Shown: in pieces, positions 54,677 through 63,600 of the stretch
Layout: every line of letters starts with the position of its first letter
Numbering within the stretch: position 1 is the stretch's first letter
Source: Xanthomonas vesicatoria ATCC 35937
Lineage (GTDB): Bacteria; Pseudomonadota; Gammaproteobacteria; Xanthomonadales; Xanthomonadaceae
Assembly (NCBI RefSeq): GCF_001908725.1
Contig: NZ_CP018725.1
Span: 4,216,001-4,280,000 of the forward strand
Direction: 5' to 3'
DNA: 64,000 nt
Made by a program: the position numbers and the translations under genes
The notes under the pieces: generated by a model
Seen by the model: the letters and a program-made list of their open reading frames with translations, nothing else
The model's database searches: none
Told to the model about the DNA's origin: nothing

Positions 54677-54939
54677 GGTCACCATTCTTCTTTTTTGTCT
54701 TCCGGTGGGTCCAGACCCTTGGGGGCTGTGGTGCAGCCAGCTTCCGCAGCCCACCTTCAGGAAGCGAAAGTGACTGATCGTCTTTGGGCGGCTGAATTTG
54801 CACCCGGCGCTGCCTTCACGCTAGTGGTTATCAAAATGCGACGCTTGTGCGAACATTGCGAGGATGGTTGCAAGGAGCGGAGTAGCACTTGGGCACACGA
54901 GAACTTGGAAAGTCATTGCCAACCCAACAAGTGAGCGGG
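54677..54939. other. Leader region of the BREX operon
   Basis: A 263 bp region between the inverted repeat and the brxR start. Frames continuing upstream from brxR are open but not family-like. It should contain the promoter and autoregulatory sites of brxR; no clear palindrome other than the one at its edge was recognised. Confidence 0.45.
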
Positions 54940-55866
54940 ATGTCGAACGAACAGCTTACAGATCTAACCCAGCCACAACGCGACCGGCTCGCGTTTGTGG
55001 AGTTGCGTGTGCGCTTCATCGGGGAGATACGCCGCCAGGATTTGGTCACGCGGTTTGGTATCCAGTCGGCAGCTGCATCCAGAGATCTGGCACTGTACAA
55101 AGAGCTGGCGTCCGGCAACCTCGAATATGACGCCAAGGGCAAGTCCTACGTCATTGGCCCAAGTTTTCAGCCGGTCTTCGAGTTCCCATCGGAGCGCGCG
55201 CTGTCGTGGCTGACGCAGGGCTTCGGGGATGGCGAGCCAATGGGGTTCAAAGCATGGGTAGCGAGCGAAAGCCCGTCCTGGCTGACGCTTCCCGATCTGG
55301 ACGTCCTTGCAAGCGTGACCCGTGCGATCCACCAGGAATGCCCGCTTGACATTGAGTACCACTCCATTTCAGGTGGTCGCACCAAGCGAGAGATCATTCC
55401 GTTCGCGCTGATCGACAACGGCCTCCGCTGGCATGTCCGCGCCTTTGACAGGAAGTCCAATGAGTTCCGGGATTTCGTTATCACACGGATCAGGCGTCCC
55501 GCGGTGCTCAAAGGCCAGCCAGTGGCACCCCACGAGACAAGCGATCAGGACATTCAGTGGACGCGGATCGTGGAGCTTGAGCTGGTTCCCCACCCAGATC
55601 AGCCCCGACCAGAGATCACTGAAATGGACTACGGCATGTGCAACGGGGTGCTGCACATGAAGTTACGCGCCGCCACAGCCGGGTACACCCTCCGGAGATG
55701 GAGTGTCGACTGCTCACCGGATCACTCTTTGCGTGGGCGTGAGTTCCGGCTTTGGTTGAAGGATCACCTTGCCATTTACGGTGTGCGCAACGTGGGGCTG
55801 GCGCCGGGTTACCGATCCCCCGATGGGGCTAAGCCGATGCCGGCTGAACTACAGGAATACTCTTAA
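54940..55866 (+). CDS. brxR: WYL-domain transcriptional regulator BrxR
   Basis: A 308-residue regulator at the head of a BREX operon. The N-terminal winged helix (about 10-65; FIGEIRRQDLVTRFGIQSAAASRDLALY) binds DNA, and the central WYL domain (about 120-200) has the family block GLRWHVRAFDRKSNEFRDFVITRI; a C-terminal WCX-like domain follows. BrxR homologues are dimeric repressors of BREX and CBASS loci. The ATG at 54940 (MSNEQLTD) after a GAGCGGG site is preferred to the one at 54889. The gene ends one base before the brxA start. Confidence 0.85.
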   Translation: MSNEQLTDLTQPQRDRLAFVELRVRFIGEIRRQDLVTRFGIQSAAASRDLALYKELASGNLEYDAKGKSYVIGPSFQPVFEFPSERALSWLTQGFGDGEPMGFKAWVASESPSWLTLPDLDVLASVTRAIHQECPLDIEYHSISGGRTKREIIPFALIDNGLRWHVRAFDRKSNEFRDFVITRIRRPAVLKGQPVAPHETSDQDIQWTRIVELELVPHPDQPRPEITEMDYGMCNGVLHMKLRAATAGYTLRRWSVDCSPDHSLRGREFRLWLKDHLAIYGVRNVGLAPGYRSPDGAKPMPAELQEYS

Positions 55867-55867
55867 C

Positions 55868-56668
55868 GTGGCCGTAGAGAACAATCACAACAACAGGCTG
55901 GAGCGCCTGGGGTTCAGTTACGAACGCGGCGGTGTCCATACCGCCCGGACGATGATGCTCGTCGAGCTACGTACCCTGCTGTCATTTGTGCACAAGGCGG
56001 ACGCGCCCAGGGTCGACTATCTGGAAGCCGTTCACACCGCCAACTGCCTGGGCAAACGCTCCGGCAAGACGCGGACGCTGACATTTCGACACCTGGCTGA
56101 CCTCTACGCGCTCGATCCCAGTTTGTTGGTGTTCCGCGCTCTGCGTTTCTTCTGGCAGCGGGATGTAGATGGGCAGCCGCTGTCGGCCGCCTTGTGCGCC
56201 TCTACCCGTGATCCCATGTTCCGAGCTACCGCACCCTTCGTTCTGGGGTTCCAGGAAGGAGCAACCATCACTCGTGAGTTGATGGAAGAGTTCATCGATG
56301 CGCAGGAGCCTGGGCGCTTCAGCAAAGCCACGCTTAAGTCCACCGCACAGAACATCAACTCGTCCTGGACCCAATCAGGTCACCTGTCTGGTCGCGTCCG
56401 CAAGGTGCGAGCTCGTGCAGTGGCGACGCCAGGCGCGGTATCCGTGGCACTTCTGCTTGGCTACGTGAGCGGTCTGCGTGGCGAGTCGCTGTTCAAGAGC
56501 GACTATACGAAGATGCTCGAGTGCTCCTTCGAACGAACGATCGAGTTGGCCGAGGACGCCTCGCGCCGGAGCTGGATCTCGCTCAAGCGCGTCGGCCAAG
56601 TGGTCGAAGTGCTTTTCCCTAATCTGATCACTGCGCAGGAACAGGAGTGGTTACGTGAGCCGAATTAA
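55868..56668 (+). CDS. brxA: BREX protein BrxA (DUF1819)
   Basis: A 266-residue protein with the BrxA/DUF1819 pattern: GFSYERGGVHTARTMMLVELRTLL near the start and GRFSKATLKSTAQNINSSWTQSGHL followed by GYVSGLRGESLF in the C-terminal half. BrxA is a small DNA-binding NusB-like protein required for defence by many type 1 BREX systems. The start is GTG at 55868, immediately after the brxR stop. Its 3' end overlaps brxB by 14 bases. Confidence 0.88.
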   Translation: MAVENNHNNRLERLGFSYERGGVHTARTMMLVELRTLLSFVHKADAPRVDYLEAVHTANCLGKRSGKTRTLTFRHLADLYALDPSLLVFRALRFFWQRDVDGQPLSAALCASTRDPMFRATAPFVLGFQEGATITRELMEEFIDAQEPGRFSKATLKSTAQNINSSWTQSGHLSGRVRKVRARAVATPGAVSVALLLGYVSGLRGESLFKSDYTKMLECSFERTIELAEDASRRSWISLKRVGQVVEVLFPNLITAQEQEWLREPN

Positions 56669-57206
56669 ACGACTGACTCAGTCATACAGCAAATACGTCT
56701 CTGTGCCATGGCGTAAAGACGCCGCCGCTGCCCAGCGCGTCATTTTCTGCGTGTACCACGAAACGGAAGAGCTGCGCTTGCGTGCGAAGGTCGATGAGTT
56801 CGAGATCGCGACTCGCGCGGCGGGTCATGACTGGGCTGAGTTCGACCTGACCGACTCTTTCCCGAACTGGCTTGCATCCCAGCGCTACGCCAAGAGCTAT
56901 TTTCAGAGGCCCAATCTTCTTACGACGCTGTTGCCCAAGTACCTGGGCTACATCGAGACCGAGTTCGATGCCTTTCTACAAGAAAAAAATGTCAGCGACC
57001 ACTTCGTCGTGGCACTCCAGGGCGTCGGTTCGCTGTTTGGTTTCTTGAAGGTCAAGGAAGTCGTGGACAAGCTCGCTCCCAAGGTGAAGGGCCGCCTGCT
57101 GGTCTTCTTCCCCGGCAGCTACGAGGAAAATAACTACCGCTTACTGGATGGGTACGACGGCTGGAACTACCTAGCCATACCAATTACCGCGGACAAAGAA
57201 TTTTGA
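56655..57206 (+). CDS. brxB: BREX protein BrxB (DUF1788)
   Basis: A 183-residue protein of the DUF1788 family. The start is GTG at 56655, overlapping brxA. The C-terminal block LVVFFPGSYEENNYRLLDGYDGWNYLAIPI (seen as LLVFFPGSYEENNYR and later) is the most conserved part of BrxB. Its exact role is unknown, but it is needed for BREX function. The stop overlaps an alternative TTG start of brxC by four bases. Confidence 0.88.
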   Translation: MSRIKRLTQSYSKYVSVPWRKDAAAAQRVIFCVYHETEELRLRAKVDEFEIATRAAGHDWAEFDLTDSFPNWLASQRYAKSYFQRPNLLTTLLPKYLGYIETEFDAFLQEKNVSDHFVVALQGVGSLFGFLKVKEVVDKLAPKVKGRLLVFFPGSYEENNYRLLDGYDGWNYLAIPITADKEF

Positions 57207-57220
57207 ACAAGGGGAAGCAA

Positions 57221-60200
57221 ATGCTCAATCGCGACATTTATCAAAAGGACCCGTCGACCCGAAAGCTGGTTAACGAGGGTGTGGCCAGCGTCAACGACGA
57301 AAAAACCAATCAGGCACTGTCCGTCCTGCGGTACGAGCTTGAAACCTTCGTCTGCGATGGCCAGTACGAAAAGGGTCTGGAACACATCCTCGACGTCTAC
57401 CTGAAAAACATCGAGCAGGCCGAGCAGCCTGCCGTGTGGGTCAGCGGCTTCTACGGCTCGGGCAAGTCGCACCTGGTCAAGATGCTGCGTGCGCTCTGGG
57501 TCGACAGCGCCTTTGACGACAACGCCACCGCGCGGGGCATCGCGAACCTGCCACAAGGCGTGAGCGACCAGTTCAAGGAACTCAGTACCCAGGCGAAGCG
57601 CCACGGCGGTCTGCATGCGGCGTCTGGCACGCTGGGTTCCAGTTCGCGCGACAAGTCCGTTCGCATGGCCCTGCTGGGCATCCTCTTCAAGTCCGTCGGC
57701 CTGCCGGAGCAATACCCGGTGGCGCGCTTTGTCATGTGGCTCCAGCATGAAGGCATCTACGACGCCGTGCGGGGCCATGTAGAGAAGAGCGGCTTCGACT
57801 GGAACGAAGAGCTGGACAACTTCTACGTGGCGGAGGGCCTGCACGAAGCCCTGGTCAAGGCCAAGCCCAACCTGTTCACGTCGCCAGCGTCCTGCGTCGA
57901 GACCCTGAACAACCTGTACCCCTATGTGCAGGATGTCTCCAGCGGCGACATGCTCAAGGCCATTCGCCAGGCGCTGACCCGCGACGGCAAATTCCCGCTG
58001 ACCCTGGTAGTGCTCGACGAGGTGCAGCAGTACATCGGTGAAGACAGCCAGCGCTCCATTGATGTGCAGGAAGTGGTCGAGGCCTGCTGCAAAAACATCG
58101 GCGCCAAGATGCTGTTCATCGGCACCGGCCAAACAGCCGTCACCGGCACCTCCAACCTCAAGAAGCTTGAGGGCCGCTTCACTGTGCGTGTGGAGCTGTC
58201 CGACGCTGACGTCGATGCCGTGATCCGTCAGGTCATCCTGGCCAAGAAGCCCGAGGCCAAGGCACCGGTCGAAAAAGTGATGCAGACCAACCTGGGCGAA
58301 ATCTCACGCCACCTAGCCGGCACCACCATCGGCCACCGCGCCGACGACATTCAATTCTTCCCGCAGGACTATCCCATCCTGCCGGTGCGCCGTCGCTTTT
58401 GGGAAAACACCCTGCGTGTGCTGGACCAGACCGGCACCGACAGTCAGTTGCGCAACCAGCTCTCGATGATCCACAAGGTCATCCAGACCAATGTGGATGC
58501 ACCGGTCGGCAGCGTGGTGCCAGCGGACTACCTGTACTTCGATGCGGCCGACAAGCTGCTGCAGTCGCGCATCCTGCCGCGCAAGGTGCATGAGAAGACC
58601 ATGGTCTGGGTCAAAGGCACCGATGACCAGCGCCTGATGGGCCGCGCCTGTGGTTTAGTGTTTCTGATCAACAAGCTGGCCAGCAGCAACAACGAAATAG
58701 GCATTCGCGCCACCGTCGACACCCTGGCCGATTTGTTGGTGGAAGACCTCACCCAAGGCTCCAGCGCGCTGCGCAGCAAGCTCCCGAGCGTGCTCGATAA
58801 GTGCGAGCTGCTGATGACGGTCGGTGACGAGTACCGCATCCAGACAGAAGAAAGCGCCGCCTGGAACGACGAGTTCCTCAGCCAGCGCAACAGCCTGGCC
58901 AACGAAGCCCACCGGGTAGACGCGGAGCGCGACGATCGCATCCGCCGCCGCTTCGGCGAGATGGTGCGCAAACTGTCGCTGACCCAAGGCACGTCTAAGG
59001 TCACGCGCGATATCTTCCCGGTGTTCGATGCCCAATTGCCGGGCGACGCCGCCGAGAAGGTCTGCGTATGGGTGCGCGATGGCTGGAGCATTGATGAGAA
59101 CTCGGTGCGGGCCGATGCGCGCCAGGCGGGCAACCAGTCGCCCACCGTGTTCGTGTTCATCCCCAAGCGCTCGGCCGATGATCTGCGCCACTACCTGATC
59201 GACTTCAAGGCCGCCAGCGCCACGCTGGACAAGCGCGGCGTACCCAACACCGCCGAGGGCACCGAGGCCCGCTCGGCCATGGAGACCACCAAGCAGACCG
59301 CTGAAGGCAAGATCCGCGAGCTGCTGCAAGAGGCCTTCTCGGGCGCCCGCGTCTTCCAAGGCGGTGGCAACGAGATCCTGGGGACCGACCTGCAGGACAT
59401 GACGCTGGAGGCTGCCACCAACGCGCTGCAGCGGCTCTACCCGCAGTTCAACATCGCCGACCACGCCGGTTGGCCCAAGGTCTACGAGAAGGCGCAGAAG
59501 GGTGCGCCAGATGCCCTCAAGAGCGTGGGCGACGACGGCGAGCCCGCCAAGAATCCGGTCTGCAAAGCCATCCTGGCCTTCATTGCCGGTGGCAAGAAAG
59601 GCATCGACATCCGCAAGAACTTCGAGGGTGCAACCTACGGCTGGCCGGGTGACGCGGTGGACGGCGGCTTGCAGGTGCTGCTGGTGGCAGGGCTGATCCG
59701 CGCCCAGGACGAAAAGGGTCAGACCATCGACCCGAAGGACCTGGAACGCAAGGTTATCGGCAAGACCATGTTCAAGGTCGAGTCGGCCACAGTGTCAGCG
59801 GCGCAGCGCATCCAGATCCGCAAGGTGCTGCAGAAGGTCGGCCTCATCGCCAAGCAAGGCGAAGAGCTGGCCTACGTGCCGCAGTTCCTGGTCAGCGCGC
59901 AAGAACTGGCCAACCGCGCCGGGGGCGAGGCCCCACGTCCGGCACGCCCCGTGACCACCACACTGGAAGAAATCCGCCTGACGGCAGGCAACGAGCAGCT
60001 GCTGGCCCTGTACAACCAGCGCGACGAACTCAGCGCCGCCATTCACACCTGGACGGATCTGGCCGAGCGCATCGACAAGCGCATGCCCGCCTGGAACACG
60101 CTCAAGCGCCTGCTGGCCCAGGCCGATGGGGTGTCGGGGGCTGAGGTCTTGGTGGCACAGGTCACGCACCTGGAGCAGCAGCGCCAGTTGTTGGAGGAGC

Positions 60201-60661
60201 CTGATCCCGTCACGCCGCTGGTGGCCAGCCTCACTCAGTTGCTGCGCGACGAACTGAACCGGCTGCACACCGACTACCAGACCCGCCACAAGAACGGAAT
60301 GGCGCGCCTGGACGCCGATACCAACTGGAAGCAGCTGGAGCCCGAGCAGCGCAACAGCCTTCTGGTCGCCCAGAAACTGACCCTCACCGACGCGCCCAAG
60401 GTGCAAGTGGCCAATACCGACGAAGTGCTGGCCACGGTCGATCGCTTGTCGCTGTCGTCGTTTGCCGACCGCGTAGCCGCTATCGACTCGCGCTTCGACG
60501 CGGTGCTGGTGGCTGCCGCCGAGTTGATGGAGCCCAAGGCGCAGTTCGTCAAGCTGCCCAGCCGCACCATCAAGACTGACGAAGACATCGAGGCCTGGCT
60601 GCTGGACGCCAAGCAAACCATCGCACAGGCCTTGAAGAACGGCCCGGTCATCCTTCACTGA
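57221..60661 (+). CDS. brxC: BREX ATPase BrxC
   Basis: A 1146-residue P-loop ATPase, one of the largest BREX components. Walker A is FYGSGKSHLVKML (about 77-89) and Walker B with arginine-finger region lies near residues 258-272 (TLVVLDEVQQYIG). The rest is helical with a long C-terminal coiled region (about 935-1080). The ATG at 57221 following AAGGGGAAGCAA is chosen over the TTG at 57203. Length and motifs are normal for type 1 BrxC, so the gene appears intact. Confidence 0.92.
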   Translation: MLNRDIYQKDPSTRKLVNEGVASVNDEKTNQALSVLRYELETFVCDGQYEKGLEHILDVYLKNIEQAEQPAVWVSGFYGSGKSHLVKMLRALWVDSAFDDNATARGIANLPQGVSDQFKELSTQAKRHGGLHAASGTLGSSSRDKSVRMALLGILFKSVGLPEQYPVARFVMWLQHEGIYDAVRGHVEKSGFDWNEELDNFYVAEGLHEALVKAKPNLFTSPASCVETLNNLYPYVQDVSSGDMLKAIRQALTRDGKFPLTLVVLDEVQQYIGEDSQRSIDVQEVVEACCKNIGAKMLFIGTGQTAVTGTSNLKKLEGRFTVRVELSDADVDAVIRQVILAKKPEAKAPVEKVMQTNLGEISRHLAGTTIGHRADDIQFFPQDYPILPVRRRFWENTLRVLDQTGTDSQLRNQLSMIHKVIQTNVDAPVGSVVPADYLYFDAADKLLQSRILPRKVHEKTMVWVKGTDDQRLMGRACGLVFLINKLASSNNEIGIRATVDTLADLLVEDLTQGSSALRSKLPSVLDKCELLMTVGDEYRIQTEESAAWNDEFLSQRNSLANEAHRVDAERDDRIRRRFGEMVRKLSLTQGTSKVTRDIFPVFDAQLPGDAAEKVCVWVRDGWSIDENSVRADARQAGNQSPTVFVFIPKRSADDLRHYLIDFKAASATLDKRGVPNTAEGTEARSAMETTKQTAEGKIRELLQEAFSGARVFQGGGNEILGTDLQDMTLEAATNALQRLYPQFNIADHAGWPKVYEKAQKGAPDALKSVGDDGEPAKNPVCKAILAFIAGGKKGIDIRKNFEGATYGWPGDAVDGGLQVLLVAGLIRAQDEKGQTIDPKDLERKVIGKTMFKVESATVSAAQRIQIRKVLQKVGLIAKQGEELAYVPQFLVSAQELANRAGGEAPRPARPVTTTLEEIRLTAGNEQLLALYNQRDELSAAIHTWTDLAERIDKRMPAWNTLKRLLAQADGVSGAEVLVAQVTHLEQQRQLLEEPDPVTPLVASLTQLLRDELNRLHTDYQTRHKNGMARLDADTNWKQLEPEQRNSLLVAQKLTLTDAPKVQVANTDEVLATVDRLSLSSFADRVAAIDSRFDAVLVAAAELMEPKAQFVKLPSRTIKTDEDIEAWLLDAKQTIAQALKNGPVILH

Positions 60662-60674
60662 GGCCTCATTCCCC

Positions 60675-63600
60675 ATGATGCAAGCACTCGACAAAGACCT
60701 GCGCAGCGCGCTGGAAAAGACCGTCAAAGCGGCCCGCACGGTGGCGGAGACGGCTGCGAACGCGGCCGTGGAGCAACTGGGTGTCGGGCACGACAAGCCC
60801 GAAGCTTTCCTGAGCAATGACGAGAAGGCGCTGCGCAACCGCCTGCGCACCCACGGTAAGCAGCTTGGTGACGCCCGCGACTCGAAGAGCACCAACCCAA
60901 CTTACGGCAAGCAAGCCGTGCAGCACCTGGTGCAAGAAGTGGCCTACCAGCACTGGCACCGCATGCTGTTCGCGCGCTTCCTGGCCGACAACAATCTGCT
61001 GATGTACGACAGCGTGGCCGTCACCATCGAAGAGTGCGATGAGCTGGCGCCCGACGAAGGCGCCAAGAGCGGCTGGGAGCTAGCCGGCAGGCTGGCCGCC
61101 CGCATGCTGCCGCAGGTGTTCAAGCCCGGCTCACCAGTGTTTGAGCTGACCTTTGCGCCCGAGCACCAGAGCGAACTGGAACGCCTGCTCAAGCACTTGC
61201 CCGATGCCGTGTTCAAGGCCAGCGACAGCCTGGGCTGGGTGTATCAGTTCTGGCAAGCCGACAACAAGGAACGCATCAACAAGTCGGAAGTGAAGATCGG
61301 CGCCGACGAGTTGCCCGCCGTCACCCAGCTCTTCACTGAGCCGTACATGGTGGCTTTCTTGCTGCACAACTCGCTCGGCGCTTGGTGGGCCACCCGGCAT
61401 CCGTGCAAGCCATGTCCGGTGAACCTCGACTATTTCCGCACCCTGGAAGACGGCACCCCGGCCGCAGGCAAGTTCGAGGGCTGGCCCGACTCGCTGGCCG
61501 ACTTCAAGTTGCTCGACCCATGCTGCGGTTCGGGTCACTTCCTGGTTGCCGCCTTCCTGATGCTGGTGCCGATGCGCATGGCTGCGGAGGGTCTGACGGC
61601 CAAGGAGGCGGTGAATCGCGTGCTGGCCGAGAACATCCATGGGCTGGAGCTGGACCCGCGCTGCGTGGAGATCGCCGTGTTCGCGGTGGCGTTGGAGGCA
61701 TGGCGTTATCCGGATGCATCTGGCAGGCCGCTCGGTGTTGGAGAGATTCCGGCCCCCAACATCGCGTGCTGTGGCCTCAAGGTTGCGGCGAAGGCGCAAG
61801 ACTGGGAAGCGCTGGTTCCAGACGAAGCCCCCAACGCTGAATACGTGCGTCAAGAGTTGCGCCAACTGCACGCCAGCTTTTCTGATGCGCCACTGCTTGG
61901 CAGTCTGCTGGACCCGGCACGTAGCCTGAAGAATGACCTCGCCACCTCCAGTTATGAGACGTTGAGGGCGTTGTTGCGGAAAGCCTTGGCCACTGAACGC
62001 CCAGCCAACCTGCTGGCTGAGGACGATGACCGGTGGGATCTGGCGCTAAGTGCTCAAGGATTGCTTGAAGCTGCGCGTCTTTTGGATGCGCGCTATCACT
62101 TGGTGATAACGAACGTCCCATACCTCTCACGGGCCAAACAATCTGACGTTCTAAAGGACTATTGCGAACGGCACTATCAGGAGGCAAAGAACGATCTCGC
62201 CAATGTTTTTCTGGAGCGCTGTTTGGAGTTGGCGCGAGACGCGGGCGTAACTCAGATTGTTATGCCGCAGAACTGGCTATTTCTCGCAGGATACAAAAAG
62301 CAGCGAGAAAAATTGCTCAAGACGACCCTCTGGAATCTATTGGTTCGGCTTGGACCGGGCGCATTCGAAACAATTGGCGGGGAGGTTGTAAACGTCATTC
62401 TCATGACCCATACGCGGAAGCAGCCCACTCCCAATTTCATGCTCAGGGGAATAGATGTCAGTACGTCTAGGCCGGCACAACAGAAGGCAAAAAACCTTGT
62501 AACTGAGCCATTGGCATCTGTGTCTCAATCCAACCAATTGAGCAATCCCGACTCGCGAGTTGCACTTTCTGATATTCAATCGGGAAGCCTCCTCGCCGAT
62601 ATTGGCGATTTTGGCAAAGGAAGCACAACAGGCGATAGTCCGAGGTTCTTGATTGAGTTTTGGCAGATTGCGCGACTGCAACCCTCAAATGTGCCCTGGG
62701 TCGATTCACCAACCCCTAGAGCACCTTGGTCGGGCAGGTCGCTTGTTACCACCGTGTGTCTAGACGATCCGAACCTGAACGCCCAGTTAGGCTGTTGGCT
62801 ACGGGGTAACGCAGTGTGGGGGAGGCGTGGTGTTGCTGTAAATAAAATGAAGGAATTGGAGCCATTCCTTTATTCGGGTGAAGTTTTTGACGATAACGTT
62901 TGCCCAATTGTTCCAGGAGACGAATCGCTCATACCAGCCATCTGGGCGTTCGTGTCGGACCCAAGCTATCGGGAAGCTGTTCGCGAAGTTGATCGGGCCC
63001 TGAAGGTTACTGCCGGAACGCTTACCAAAGTTCCCTTCGACGCGACCTATTGGAGCCAAGTAGCAAAGGAAAAATACCCTACTGGTTTGTCAAAACCGTA
63101 TTCGGACGATCCGACCCAATGGCTGTTTCACGGCCATCCACGATCAGCTTCCGACCCGCTGCAAGTCGCAGTCGCTCGCCTAGTCGGTTACACCTGGCCA
63201 GCCGAATCTGACGACAAGATGGAGTTGTCAGATGAGGCGCGGGGATGGGTCTCGCGCAGCAAGACGCTCGCGAGTCATGCCGACAAAGACGGCATCGTCT
63301 GCATTCCGCCCGTGGGCCGGGAGGCATCAGCCAGCGACCGTCTGCTGAATCTGCTGGTGGATGCCTACGATGCAGACTGGAGCAACGACGTCCTGGCACA
63401 GCTGCTGACGGCCGCCGACCACGCCGGCAAGTCGCTCGAAACCTGGTTGCGCGACAAGTTCTTCACCCAGCACTGCGCACTGTTCGGCAATCGCCCGTTT
63501 GTGTGGCACATCTGGGACGGCCTGCGCGATGGCTTTGCCGCCTTGGTCAGCTACCACAAGCTTGACTACAAGACGCTTGAAGCCCTGATCTACACCTACT

